DNA of 22,218 nt from JAZSMJ01 sp045535815 (GCA_045535815.1 JAZSMJ010000030.1:1-22218), one strand, 5' to 3'. Shown: positions 6,052-13,679, counted from the first letter of the stretch. Notes: generated by a model from the letters alone, not told the origin. Numbers and translations: made by a program.

Positions 6052-6672
6052 CTACAAAAAGTTCCCTTTAATTATGTATTCTTTTAAGGCTTGTCTTGCT
6101 CTGTTAAGTCTGCTCTTTACAGTGCCCTTTTCAAGACCTAACATTTCCGCTATATCGTCATAGCTTATTCCTTCAATATCTCTGAGCACCACTATCTCTC
6201 TGTGCTTCTCGGGAAGGCTCATTATAGCCCGCCTTACCATTGCTATCTCCTCGTCACGCTGAAGCGAGCGTTCCGGGTCACCGCCGATATCGGTATCGGG
6301 TATCGATATTTCACGCTCCTCTCCGTCCTCGTCGGTTTCATAAAGAGAAACGGACGCGCTTGTCTTTTTAGAACGAAGATAATCCTTTGAGGTGTTCGAT
6401 ACTATTCTGTACAGCCAACTGCTGAATTTACAGTCTCCTCTGAAGGTCTTTATCGACTTATACGCCTTTAAGAACGATTCCTGCGCTATGTCTGACGCAT
6501 CCTCTGCATTTTTCAGTATCTGAAAAGCTACGTTATATACGAAATACTCGTATTTACGTACCAGCTCCTCAAATGCGTCGTCATCGCCTCTTGCCGCACG
6601 CTCAACAGTCAGAGCATCGGTATCAGCATCAAGATTCAGTTTTTCGCAAAGACCGTTATTAGCATCACTCAT
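6052..6672 (-). CDS. ECF-type RNA polymerase sigma factor (SigW/RpoE-like)
   Basis: The protein has 206 residues. Region 2 spans about 30-105 (F-E-E-L-V-R-K-Y...D-A-S-D-I-A-Q-E-S-F-L-K-A-Y...W-L-Y-R-I-V-S-N). Region 4 spans about 140-200 (L-P-E-K-H-R-E-I-V-V-L-R-D-I-E-G-I-S-Y-D-D-I-A-E-M-L-G-L-E-K-G-T-V-K-S-R). There is no region 1 or 3. A ~27-residue acidic N-terminal extension precedes region 2. The ATG at 6672 has AAGGAGG about 10 nt upstream, overlapping the end of dusB 15 nt away, so the gene is co-transcribed with dusB and the following anti-sigma gene. It presumably controls an envelope-stress regulon and possibly its own operon; no matching ECF promoter was identified here. Confidence 0.93.
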   Translation of the reverse strand: MSDANNGLCEKLNLDADTDALTVERAARGDDDAFEELVRKYEYFVYNVAFQILKNAEDASDIAQESFLKAYKSIKTFRGDCKFSSWLYRIVSNTSKDYLRSKKTSASVSLYETDEDGEEREISIPDTDIGGDPERSLQRDEEIAMVRRAIMSLPEKHREIVVLRDIEGISYDDIAEMLGLEKGTVKSRLNRARQALKEYIIKGNFL

Positions 6673-6687
6673 GCGGCAAGATCCTCC

Positions 6688-7641
6688 TTATCTTAAAGTA
6701 TTTATAAGCTCTATAAGCTCAGATTCGCTCTCGGCGCAGTTTATTCTGCCTCTGAAAGCAGGCGAGCCCTCCATTCCCTTGGTATACCAGGCAAGATGCT
6801 TCCTTGCCTCTCTCACACCTATATATTCTCCCTTTTCAAGAATAAGCGACCGTGCGTGTCTTATTGCAACGTCAAGCCTTTCGCTTTTGGTAGGTGAGAT
6901 GTATTCTGCTCCGTCTATTGCGGCGTTTATCTCCGCAAAAAGCCACGGATTTCCGCAGGCTCCCTGCGCCAGCATAATACCGTCGCACCCCGTCTCCTCT
7001 ATCATAACGAGAGCATCACCCGCCGTGAGTATTCCACCGTTTCCGATAACGGGTATAGACACAGCATTTTTCGTTTCTTTTATAATATCTCTGTCAACCG
7101 GAAAACGGTACATCTGCGCAGTCGTTCTTCCGTGAACGCACACGGCAGCCGCTCCGTTTTTTTCTGCTATCTCGGCGACCTTGGGAGCATTGCGTGAATC
7201 CTCATCCCAACCGCTTCTTATTTTTACGGTTACCGGAAGCTTTACTGCCGAGGCTACCTCACGTATTATCAGACCTGCTCGCTCGGGCTCTCTCATAAGA
7301 GCACTGCCCTCTCCGTTGCTGATTATCTTATGCGCCGGACAGCCCATATTTATATCTATTGCGGCTATTCCGCCCCTTCTCTCAAGCTCTGCCGCCGCCT
7401 CAGCCATTATATCCGGCTCTCTTCCGAATATCTGTATAGCTATGGGAGATTCCTCCTTTGTAACAGAGGAAAGAATATCCGTTTTTTTATCCTTATAGTG
7501 CATAGCCTTGGCGGATATCATTTCGGTAACGGTATATTCTGCACCGAATTCTATGCATAAAGCACGCATGGAGCGATCGGTCACCCCTGCCATAGGAGCG
7601 AGCATTACCCCATGCTTAATTTCCGTATTTCCTATCTTCAT
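6688..7641 (-). CDS. dusB: tRNA-dihydrouridine synthase, DusB type
   Basis: An FMN-dependent enzyme that reduces specific uridines to dihydrouridine in the tRNA D-loop. From the chosen start the protein has 317 residues: the N-terminal TIM barrel begins with M-L-A-P-M-A-G-V-T-D, the catalytic cysteine lies in N-M-G-C-P-A-H-K, and the FMN-binding stretches V-K-I-R-S-G-W and G-N-G-G-I follow, with a helical C-terminal domain (Y-x-G-V-R-E-A-R-K-H) for tRNA binding. The ATG at 7641 is preferred because GGAG lies 4-5 nt before it; a GTG at 7659 would add six residues but lacks a good ribosome binding site. It follows the small membrane protein by 21 nt and precedes the sigma gene by 15 nt. The family call is firm and the DusB subtype is likely. 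Confidence 0.93.
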   Translation of the reverse strand: MKIGNTEIKHGVMLAPMAGVTDRSMRALCIEFGAEYTVTEMISAKAMHYKDKKTDILSSVTKEESPIAIQIFGREPDIMAEAAAELERRGGIAAIDINMGCPAHKIISNGEGSALMREPERAGLIIREVASAVKLPVTVKIRSGWDEDSRNAPKVAEIAEKNGAAAVCVHGRTTAQMYRFPVDRDIIKETKNAVSIPVIGNGGILTAGDALVMIEETGCDGIMLAQGACGNPWLFAEINAAIDGAEYISPTKSERLDVAIRHARSLILEKGEYIGVREARKHLAWYTKGMEGSPAFRGRINCAESESELIELINTLR

Positions 7642-7662
7642 ATTTCTCCGATAACTCACACA

Positions 7663-7932
7663 TTAGATATAGAATAAACGTGGAATAAACAATAACAAAT
7701 AAAGCGCCAACGGGCACATCGGTATAATTGAGAAAGCGTTTATCAAGCGACTTTTGCATTTGCTGATAACTAAGGAAGCAATACCCAAAACACTTCCAAT
7801 AACACAACCAACAAGCAATCCGCCCAATATGGCTTCAGCGATCTCAGGCTCAAAAAAAGGCATAATTACTGCTGAACATATTGGGGAAATCAAAGCGAGT
7901 ATGCTTATAATAAGTGCAACCTTGTATTTCAT
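7663..7932 (-). CDS. Small hydrophobic membrane protein of unknown function
   Basis: This is an 89-residue protein with about three hydrophobic segments (residues 4-26, 36-57, 68-87), the middle one Gly-rich (I-L-G-G-L-L-V-G-C-V-I-G-S-V-L-G-I). There are very few charged residues and no catalytic motif. The overall style resembles small DUF4190-like membrane proteins, but I do not recognise a family. It has AAGGACGG upstream of its ATG and a near-consensus promoter about 75 nt upstream. It is the first gene of the run leading to dusB, the sigma factor and the anti-sigma factor. It could be an envelope-stress accessory protein given that company, which is inference only. Confidence 0.65.
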   Translation of the reverse strand: MKYKVALIISILALISPICSAVIMPFFEPEIAEAILGGLLVGCVIGSVLGIASLVISKCKSRLINAFSIIPMCPLALYLLLFIPRLFYI

Positions 7933-7963
7933 TGTATCCGTCCTTCTTTATAGGGTAAATAAA

Positions 7964-8006
7964 GCGCCTTTAGGCGAATTCAGCTGAATTCAACTTTGTT
8001 GAATTC
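7964..8006. promoter_or_regulatory. Cluster of GAATTC palindromes at the promoter start region (candidate operator)
   Basis: GAATTCAGCTGAATTC (7976-7991) is a perfect 16-bp palindrome. GAATTCAAC (7986-7994) / GTTGAATTC (7998-8006) is a 9-bp inverted repeat with a TTT centre, sharing the middle GAATTC. The three GAATTC boxes start at 7976, 7986 and 8001. A further CGCC/GGCG inverted repeat lies at about 7965-7976. On the minus strand all of this lies immediately downstream of the -10 at 8007, an ideal repressor position; as RNA it could also form alternative hairpins. Confidence 0.5.
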
Positions 8007-8035
8007 ATTATACCACACAATTATATTTATTTCAA
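8007..8035 (-). promoter_or_regulatory. Promoter of the small membrane protein-dusB-sigma-anti-sigma unit
   Basis: Reading the minus strand: TTGAAA (8035-8030), 17-nt spacer, TATAAT (8012-8007). This is a near-consensus housekeeping promoter about 75 nt upstream of the ATG at 7932. No other promoter was found between here and the anti-sigma gene. Confidence 0.75.
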
Positions 8036-8082
8036 CAATAATTAGCCCAATATACCCTTTCATTCGTAACAATTTTGCAAAC

Positions 8083-8108
8083 AAAAAAGGGTGCGTTTTG
8101 CACCCTTT
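8083..8108 (-). terminator. Rho-independent terminator of hpf
   Basis: On the minus strand AAAGGGTGC (8108-8100) pairs with GCACCCTTT (8094-8086) around a 5-nt loop and runs into T's (the A's at 8083-8088). It begins 8 nt after the hpf stop. Confidence 0.85.
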
Positions 8109-8115
8109 AGTTTTA

Positions 8116-8634
8116 TCAGTCTTGGACTATAAGCCCGTAATCTCCGTCAAGTCTTCTGTATACTACGCTTACCGTGCCCGTCTCGGCATTGTCAAAAACG
8201 TAGAATTCATGGTCCAGAAGATTCATCTGAAGGATCGCTTCATCTGCAGTCATCGGTCTTAGCTTAAAGACCTTTTTATGAATGCTGTAAGACCTTTCCT
8301 CAGCGTAGATATCCTCGGGTCTGTCCGCACTGAACGCACCCTCGCGAAGTCTCTTTTCCAAGCGTGTTTTATTCTTGCGAATCTGGCGTTCAATTGCATC
8401 GGTAGCTTCGTCAAAAGCAGATTGGAATGTAGAGCTTTCCTTTTCGCTTCTGTAAAGCGTTCCGCCGCTTGAGATGGTAAGCTCGATCGTTTCTTTACCT
8501 CTCTTGCGTGAAAATTTTACAGTAGCACTTGCGTCATCCGAGAAGAACTTGTCAAGCTTAGGAAGCTTTTTCTCAAACAGTATCTTCAGATCTTCCGGAA
8601 CGTCCATCTGTCTGCCTGTGTAGGTTATTTTCAT
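8116..8634 (-). CDS. hpf: Ribosome hibernation-promoting factor, long form
   Basis: The protein dimerises 70S ribosomes into inactive 100S particles in stationary phase or stress. From the chosen start it has 172 residues. The N-terminal S30AE/YfiA domain (about 1-100) begins M-K-I-T-Y-T-G-R-Q-M-D-V-P-E-D-L-K. A charged linker follows, then the C-terminal dimerisation domain (about 118-172) with the V-x-R-x-K/K-V-F-K-L-R-P-M...E-A-I-L-Q-M-N-L-L-D-H-E-F-Y-V-F block and a final V-V-Y-R-R-x-D-G-D-Y-G-L-I. ATG 8634 is chosen over GTG 8646 because AAGGTGG lies 8 nt upstream and family members start at this M-K-I. It is a single-gene unit with its own terminator. The leader contains a 9-bp inverted repeat (8671-8693). 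Confidence 0.95.
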   Translation of the reverse strand: MKITYTGRQMDVPEDLKILFEKKLPKLDKFFSDDASATVKFSRKRGKETIELTISSGGTLYRSEKESSTFQSAFDEATDAIERQIRKNKTRLEKRLREGAFSADRPEDIYAEERSYSIHKKVFKLRPMTADEAILQMNLLDHEFYVFDNAETGTVSVVYRRLDGDYGLIVQD

Positions 8635-8670
8635 TTTCCATGCCACCTTTCAACAATATGATTTGCTTGC

Positions 8671-8693
8671 AGATAAAGATGTATTCTTTATCT
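8671..8693. promoter_or_regulatory. 9-bp inverted repeat in the hpf upstream region
   Basis: AGATAAAGA (8671-8679) / TCTTTATCT (8685-8693) with a 5-nt centre, 37 nt upstream of the hpf start. It could be a repressor site or a leader hairpin. A TATACT-like -10 lies just upstream (about 8704-8699 on the minus strand) but with no convincing -35. Confidence 0.35.
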
Positions 8694-8709
8694 AAGTACA
8701 GTATACCTT

Positions 8710-8750
8710 AAAAATATGAACAGCCTGTGAATACACAGGCTGCTTTCATA
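8710..8750 (-). terminator. Terminator of the ATP synthase operon
   Basis: A 9-bp stem CAGCCTGTG (8721-8729) / CACAGGCTG (8734-8742) with tetraloop AATA is extended by TATGAA (8715-8720) / TTCATA (8745-8750) across a 2-nt bulge. On the minus strand a T-run (complement of the A's at 8710-8714) follows. It lies 50 nt after the atpC stop. Confidence 0.75.
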
Positions 8751-8800
8751 TACAAATTACAAGTATATTTTTGTGGAAAATAGACATATTTGATCGACAA

Positions 8801-9214
8801 TTATTGCTTTAAGTTTTGCAGTTTTACAAGCTCCTTCGCCAAATTGACCTTACTTTTACGGTATTCCGCAAAGCTTTGCTTTCGTCTGTCCATCTCATGC
8901 TCCATTGCTGCTTTTCTTCTTTCGATAGCAGCGTTTATTTTATCTTCCCATTCGATAAAATCACTCAGAAGCACTACTCTGTCACGCTCAATGCTAAGCA
9001 TTCCGTTTCCATGAGCAAATAACGTTTCGCTTCCGTCTTCATGCACCATTTTGGCCATATCGACGGTAAGATTCATAAGCATGGGCAGATGGCCCGGAAA
9101 TATATCGACCGCTCTGCCATCGTCCCCGTCACTTTGCGTAACTCTGAGGTAAGCAACGTCACCCTCAAAAAAAAGCTTATCGGGTCTTCGCATGACCAAA
9201 TGAAGAGTTTTCAT
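8801..9214 (-). CDS. atpC: F1Fo ATP synthase epsilon subunit
   Basis: The epsilon subunit belongs to the rotating central stalk and can inhibit ATP hydrolysis. The protein has 137 residues, normal for the family. The N-terminal beta-sandwich (about 1-88) opens with M-K-T-L-H-L-V-M-R-R-P-D-K-L-F-F-E-G-D-V and contains I-F-P-G-H-L-P-M-L, matching the conserved G-I-L-P-G-H-x-P region. The C-terminal helical hairpin (about 92-137) is charged and Lys-rich. Its ATG overlaps the atpD stop by one base (TGATG), so translation is coupled. It is the last gene of the operon and is followed by the terminator at 8710-8750. Confidence 0.95.
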   Translation of the reverse strand: MKTLHLVMRRPDKLFFEGDVAYLRVTQSDGDDGRAVDIFPGHLPMLMNLTVDMAKMVHEDGSETLFAHGNGMLSIERDRVVLLSDFIEWEDKINAAIERRKAAMEHEMDRRKQSFAEYRKSKVNLAKELVKLQNLKQ

Positions 9215-10596
9215 CAGTCCTTAAACTCCTTGATATCGTGAATATCACCTATAAAATAAAAGTCGTTTTCGGGAATAGAGTCACATTTTCCGTCAAGTAT
9301 GGCATTACAGCCGTAGATTGTCTTTTCAAGCGGAACGTATCTTCCCTCCATACCGGTATAGACGCTTGCAACGTAAAAGGGCTGAGAGAAAAACCGCTGA
9401 AGCTTTCTTGCTCTGTATACAGTCAGCTTGTCTTCCTCGCTGAGCTCCTCCATACCGAGTATTGCGATTATATCCTGAAGCTCTTTATATTTCTGAAGCG
9501 TTTCAAGCACTCTTTGAGCAGTTGTATAATGCTCTTCTCCGACTATTCCCGGCTCAAGTATACGGCTTGAGGATGCCAGCGGATCTATTGCAGGATAAAT
9601 TCCCTGCTCAACCACCTTTCTTGAAAGAACGGTAGTTGCGTCAAGATGGCTGAATATGGTTGCAGGTGCGGGGTCGGTAAGGTCATCTGCAGGAACGTAG
9701 ACCGCCTGAACGGAGGTTATAGATCCGTTTACTGTACTCGTTATCCTTTCCTCAAGCTGACCAAGCTCGTTTGCAAGGGTCGGCTGATAACCGACGGCAG
9801 ACGGCATTCTTCCGAGCAATGCGGATATTTCAGAGCCTGCCTGAACGTATCTGAATATATTATCAACGAACAGAAGAACGTCCTGTCTTTCGTGATCTCT
9901 GAAATATTCAGCCATGGTAAGACCGGTGAACGCTGCTCTCATTCTCGCTCCGGGAGATTCGTTCATCTGACCGAACACGAGTGAGGTCTTGTTGAGCACT
10001 CCCGATTCGCTCATCTCTTCTATCATTTCATAACCCTCTCGGCTACGCTCTCCGACACCTATAAAAACGGAACGTCCGTTATGCTTGGTAGCAATAGTAG
10101 ATATAAGCTCTTGTATAAGAACGGTCTTACCTACGCCCGCACCGCCGAAAAGACCTATCTTTCCGCCCTTAACGTACGGTGTCAGAAGATCTATTACCTT
10201 GATACCCGTTTCAAGTATCTCGGTTTCGCTGCTTTGCTCGATAAGAGAAGGGGCCTTTCTGTATATTCCCATTCTTTTACCGCTGAACTCCTCGCCGCCG
10301 TCTATCGGGTCTCCGAGTGCGCTCATTACCCTTCCGACAGTCTGTTCACCTACCGCTACCGTAAGACAGCTTCCCGTGCTTTCTACCTCTATCCCTCTCG
10401 ACAAACCGTCTGCACTCTGAAGCGCTATGCATCGGCAAACGCCGTCGGGTCTATGAGCCATTACCTCCATACGCACGTCCTCATCCTCACCGTGCGCTAT
10501 CAAAAGCTCATTCTGATTTGGTATATGACTGTTAAATTTCACGTCTATAACAGAGCCGATTATCTGGATTATATGTCCTATATACGTTCTGTTCAC
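9214..10596 (-). CDS. atpD: F1Fo ATP synthase beta subunit (catalytic)
   Basis: The protein has 460 residues. Walker A is G-G-A-G-V-G-K-T (about 154-161), the catalytic glutamate region is G-V-G-E-R-S-R-E-G, and Walker B ends in L-L-F-V-D-N-I-F-R. Also present are the A-L-L-G-R-M-P-S-A-V-G-Y-Q-P-T-L block and an E-E-L-S-E-E-D motif corresponding to DELSEED, which couples rotation to catalysis. All key residues appear intact, so the enzyme should be active. The gene overlaps atpG by 4 nt upstream and atpC by 1 nt downstream. The open frame of 221 codons on the opposite strand (10081-10746) is a shadow of this gene and atpG. Confidence 0.98.
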   Translation of the reverse strand: MNRTYIGHIIQIIGSVIDVKFNSHIPNQNELLIAHGEDEDVRMEVMAHRPDGVCRCIALQSADGLSRGIEVESTGSCLTVAVGEQTVGRVMSALGDPIDGGEEFSGKRMGIYRKAPSLIEQSSETEILETGIKVIDLLTPYVKGGKIGLFGGAGVGKTVLIQELISTIATKHNGRSVFIGVGERSREGYEMIEEMSESGVLNKTSLVFGQMNESPGARMRAAFTGLTMAEYFRDHERQDVLLFVDNIFRYVQAGSEISALLGRMPSAVGYQPTLANELGQLEERITSTVNGSITSVQAVYVPADDLTDPAPATIFSHLDATTVLSRKVVEQGIYPAIDPLASSSRILEPGIVGEEHYTTAQRVLETLQKYKELQDIIAILGMEELSEEDKLTVYRARKLQRFFSQPFYVASVYTGMEGRYVPLEKTIYGCNAILDGKCDSIPENDFYFIGDIHDIKEFKD

Positions 10597-11435
10597 CTGT
10601 TATCTCCCCCTGCCGATGACGAGCTTGCGTCCATAAGCTCATTTGTAATATTTTCCTGTCTTCGATGGTTATACTCCTTGGTAAGCTCCTCGATAAGAGC
10701 CTCTCCGTTGGAGGTAGACTCCTTCATAGAGGTCATCCTTTTATAATTTATCGCAAGATCGCTATCCGCAAGAGCGGAATAGAGCTCTGACATAATATAC
10801 TGTTCAAGAAACTTAGTAACCGCTTCATTACTAAAGGGCTCCATCGATACCCCCGAGTCATCCTTTCCCACAGCATTTTCGGGAATGGTTATCGGAAGAA
10901 GCTTTTTTATATGCGGAAGCTGACTTTGGGGTGTTGGCGTTTTTGTATATACTATATACAGCTCACCGAAGGCACCCATATTAAACATTGAAAGCACGTC
11001 AAACGCTACAGCTTCGGCATCAAATGCGTGAGGCTCCTGCATATGAGTATACGCATTGTTTATTCTCTTTGAGCTTCTTCTGAAATGCTCTCTCGATTCG
11101 TGTCCGACGGCAAAAACCGTTTTTACGTTATTTTCTTCGATAAAACGGTCCGCTTCCTTAAATATCCGCAGATTGTAGTCACCGCAAAGTCCCTTATCAC
11201 CTGCAACGACCATAACTGCCTTCTCGTTACTTTTATTGGATCTGAGGTAGGGATGATCTATATCCTTACCGATAAGAGAAAGCATTTTTGTAAGCTCATC
11301 AAGATAACGGTAGCTTTCATCGCTCTTCTTTCTCGCTTTATGCATCTTTGATACCGCTATCATCTGCATTGCTTTCGTTATCTTTACCGTATCGTTAACG
11401 GCGGAGATGCGGTGCTTTAATTCTTGATTATTCAT
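10593..11435 (-). CDS. atpG: F1Fo ATP synthase gamma subunit
   Basis: The rotor shaft of F1. The protein has 280 residues, normal length. The N-terminal helix contains the conserved I-x-A-V-x-x-T-x-K-I-T-K-A-M-Q-M-I-A-V-S-K-M block (about 10-32). The Rossmann-like middle has the family-typical S-D-K-G-L-C-G equivalent G-D-K-G-L-C-G-D-Y-N (about 77-86). The C-terminal helix carries R-M-T-S-M-K-E-S-T-S-N and E-Y-N-x-x-R-Q-E-N-I-T-N-E-L, then ends in a short Ser/Gly-rich tail. It overlaps atpA and atpD by 4 nt each (ATGA type), indicating translational coupling. Confidence 0.97.
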   Translation of the reverse strand: MNNQELKHRISAVNDTVKITKAMQMIAVSKMHKARKKSDESYRYLDELTKMLSLIGKDIDHPYLRSNKSNEKAVMVVAGDKGLCGDYNLRIFKEADRFIEENNVKTVFAVGHESREHFRRSSKRINNAYTHMQEPHAFDAEAVAFDVLSMFNMGAFGELYIVYTKTPTPQSQLPHIKKLLPITIPENAVGKDDSGVSMEPFSNEAVTKFLEQYIMSELYSALADSDLAINYKRMTSMKESTSNGEALIEELTKEYNHRRQENITNELMDASSSSAGGDNR

Positions 11436-12937
11436 TTCTTTTCCTTATACGTATTAAGAAAATCCTTTATCTCTTGCATATCATCCTCGGATAAAGTGTT
11501 TGTTTTTTCAATTCTATCAATTATATGTCTTTTTCTTTTCTCTACAACATCCAAAAAACCGGCCATAAATCTACGCACGTCCTTTACCTTAATATCGGAA
11601 ACAAGATTTTCTGTCATTACGGCGAGTATGATTACCATACGGCTCATCTTCATCGGACTGTACTGATCCTGCCTCAGCATTTCGGTAAGCCTTGCTCCGT
11701 TGGATATTACTGACTGAGTAGAGCTGTCAAGATCTGCGCCAAACTGGCTGAACTGTGCCATCTCACGATAATGCGCAAGCTCAAGTCTTACTCTCGAGCT
11801 TACCTTACGCATAGCCTTGCACTGTGCACTTCCGCCAACTCTCGATACCGAGAGTCCTACGTTTATTGCAGGCCTCATACCGGAATTGAATATCTCACTC
11901 TCTAGATATATCTGTCCGTCCGTTATGGATATTACGTTTGTGGGAATATATGCGGAGATATCGCCCGACAAAGTCTCGATTATCGGGAGAGCGGTTATAG
12001 ATCCCCCTCCTGCCTTCTCTGAAAGCTTTGCGCTTCTCTCAAGCAATCTCGAGTGAATATAGAATATATCTCCGGGATAAGCTTCACGCCCCGACGGTCT
12101 GTGCAAAAGAAGAGATATGGTTCTGTAGGCTACGGCGTGCTTTGAAAGGTCATCGTATACTATAAGCACGTCCTTACCGCTGTACATGAACTCTTCGGCT
12201 ATTGCAGTTCCGGTATAGGGCGCTATATACTGAATAGGTGCTGTTTCGCTTGCAGTCGAGCAAACGATTACCGTATAATCCATAGCGCCGTGTTTTTTCA
12301 GAGTTGCATAGATGCTGTTTACCGATGAGGTTTTCTGACCTATGGCAACGTAAACACAGATAACGTCCTTGCCCTTTTGATTTATGATAGCATCTATTGC
12401 TATTGCTGTCTTTCCCGTCTGACGATCGCCTATTATGAGCTCACGCTGTCCCTTTCCTATCGGGACCATTGAATCAATAGAAAGTATACCGGTATAAAGA
12501 GGCTCGCTTACCTTAGCTCTGTCAAATATGGGCGGAGCCGGACTTTCAATATTGCGGTACTTACCGCTTCTTATCTCTTTCCCGCCATCGAGCACGTTTC
12601 CGAGAGGATTTATGACCCTTCCGAGAAGCTCTTTACCTACGGGAACACTGACTATCTTACCCGTTCTGTATACATAGTTGCCCTCCGAAAGCTCATACGA
12701 TTCGGTCAGAAGTATAGCTCCGACCTTATCCTCTTCAAGATTCATAGCAAGAGCGTATTTATTCTCTCCGATATATATAAGCTCACCGCTTTTCACGTTC
12801 TTAAGCCCTTCAATGGTCAGAACTCCGTCTCCGCAGGCGGTTATACGTCCCGCTTCTGTCTGTGAAACGCTTGGCTTATATTGAGATATCTGAGCCTTCA
12901 GCTCTTCGGTTATAAACGCATATTTACTTTCGCTCAT
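11432..12937 (-). CDS. atpA: F1Fo ATP synthase alpha subunit
   Basis: The protein has 501 residues, normal length. It is the non-catalytic nucleotide-binding subunit. Walker A is G-D-R-Q-T-G-K-T (about 168-175). V-A-I-G-Q-K, the Y-D-D-L-S-K-H Walker B region and S-V-S-R-V-G-G, carrying the arginine finger that completes the beta active site, are all intact. The N-terminal helix A-F-I-T-E-E-L-K-A-Q-I, the part that delta normally binds, is present although delta lacks its N-terminal domain (see atpH). It overlaps atpH and atpG by 4 nt each. Confidence 0.98.
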   Translation of the reverse strand: MSESKYAFITEELKAQISQYKPSVSQTEAGRITACGDGVLTIEGLKNVKSGELIYIGENKYALAMNLEEDKVGAILLTESYELSEGNYVYRTGKIVSVPVGKELLGRVINPLGNVLDGGKEIRSGKYRNIESPAPPIFDRAKVSEPLYTGILSIDSMVPIGKGQRELIIGDRQTGKTAIAIDAIINQKGKDVICVYVAIGQKTSSVNSIYATLKKHGAMDYTVIVCSTASETAPIQYIAPYTGTAIAEEFMYSGKDVLIVYDDLSKHAVAYRTISLLLHRPSGREAYPGDIFYIHSRLLERSAKLSEKAGGGSITALPIIETLSGDISAYIPTNVISITDGQIYLESEIFNSGMRPAINVGLSVSRVGGSAQCKAMRKVSSRVRLELAHYREMAQFSQFGADLDSSTQSVISNGARLTEMLRQDQYSPMKMSRMVIILAVMTENLVSDIKVKDVRRFMAGFLDVVEKRKRHIIDRIEKTNTLSEDDMQEIKDFLNTYKEKK

Positions 12938-13152
12938 TTTATTATCTCGCTTTTTATGTTGTCAAGTTTGGTTTTGACAGAGCCGTCATAGACATTTTCT
13001 CCGTCAAACACTATTATTCCGCCGAGAATAGTCTCATCTATAAGATACTGTGCGCACACCTGATCTCCCAGCTTTTTCGAAAAAACAGCCTCTACCTTTT
13101 CTCTTTGCTCCGGTGAGATCTCAGATGCTGTGGTAACTGTAAGCTTAATCAC
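12934..13152 (-). CDS. atpH: F1Fo ATP synthase delta subunit, C-terminal domain only
   Basis: Delta joins the peripheral stalk (b) to the top of F1 and is usually ~175-185 residues. Here only 72 residues are encoded, matching the family's C-terminal domain: T-V-T-T-A-S-E-I-S-P-E-Q-R-E-K-V then I-D-E-T-I-L-G-G-I-I-V...Y-D-G-S-V-K-T-K-L. The six-helix N-terminal domain that caps the alpha subunits is missing. It is not in another frame: the upstream DNA is the intact atpF, whose TAA lies inside this gene's start (GTG-ATT-AA, 8-nt overlap), and atpA overlaps the other end by 4 nt. The position, conserved C-terminal motif and tight packing argue for a genuinely reduced gene rather than a frameshift. 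A distant full-length copy elsewhere in the genome cannot be excluded. Confidence 0.85.
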   Translation of the reverse strand: MIKLTVTTASEISPEQREKVEAVFSKKLGDQVCAQYLIDETILGGIIVFDGENVYDGSVKTKLDNIKSEIIK

Positions 13153-13645
13153 GGTTCTTGCTCCATTCGTTAAGACATTCGTCTATTATTTTAGCATCAT
13201 CCTCTGCGGTGATCTCTCTTTCAAGTATGCCGGAAGCGATGGAAACGGCAAGAGATGCAACCTCACCCTTCAGCTCTTTTACGGATTTCTCCTCTTCGGC
13301 TTTTATGGTCTTATTAGCCTCTATGATCATTTCTTCAGCAGCTCTCTGATTCATTATGCGAATTTCTTCTGCTTCCCTTTTAAGCTGGTCCTCAGCTTCA
13401 AGACTTTTATGTCTTATCTCTTCCTCTGCTTGCTCTATAAGCTCCGTATACTTCTTCTCTTTTTCGATCGCCTGAGCCGTTTTTTCTTTATTCTCTCTTT
13501 CAAGATCGGCAAAATACGCCTGCCTTTTTTCCATAAAACGTCTGACCGGTTCAAACAAAAGGAAAGAAAGACCGGTTGCGAGTATGGCAAAATTGAGAAG
13601 GTGGAGCAATATCTGCTGCCAATCTATATTAAGCGGTATTCCCAT
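13145..13645 (-). CDS. atpF: F1Fo ATP synthase b subunit
   Basis: The peripheral stalk subunit, 166 residues, normal length. The N-terminal membrane segment (about 8-28, W-Q-Q-I-L-L-H-L-L-N-F-A-I-L) is followed by F-E-P-V-R-R-F-M-E-K-R, the usual junction after the helix. A long charged coiled-coil runs to about residue 140, and the C-terminus (A-S-G-I-L-E-R-E-I-T) normally contacts delta. No extra domain is fused to it, so it does not supply the missing part of delta. The ATG has a CGGAG upstream, with a hairpin (13664-13679) between atpE and this gene. Its stop overlaps the atpH start by 8 nt. Confidence 0.95.
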   Translation of the reverse strand: MGIPLNIDWQQILLHLLNFAILATGLSFLLFEPVRRFMEKRQAYFADLERENKEKTAQAIEKEKKYTELIEQAEEEIRHKSLEAEDQLKREAEEIRIMNQRAAEEMIIEANKTIKAEEEKSVKELKGEVASLAVSIASGILEREITAEDDAKIIDECLNEWSKNRD

Positions 13646-13663
13646 TTTTTTGATCTCCGTTCC

Positions 13664-13679
13664 GCCGAATATCTTCGGC
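13664..13679 (-). promoter_or_regulatory. Intercistronic hairpin between atpE and atpF
   Basis: GCCGAA (13664-13669) / TTCGGC (13674-13679), 4-nt loop, in the 66-nt gap after atpE and just before the atpF ribosome binding site. There is no T-run, so it is more likely an mRNA stabiliser or processing boundary that favours atpE, whose product is needed in many copies per enzyme, than a terminator. Confidence 0.5.

Noticed and set aside
7976..8006. CRISPR-like or tandem repeat array of GAATTC boxes
   Set aside because: Only three 6-bp boxes, unequal spacing and no spacers; the palindromic layout fits an operator.
10081..10746. 221-codon open frame on the plus strand
   Set aside because: It lies wholly opposite the well-supported atpD and atpG, has no family resemblance and no ribosome binding site.
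12934..13645. Short atpH explained by a frameshift or a fusion with atpF
   Set aside because: atpF is intact from start to its normal C-terminus and fills the upstream DNA. No N-terminal delta sequence appears in any frame, and both gene overlaps are of clean coupling type.
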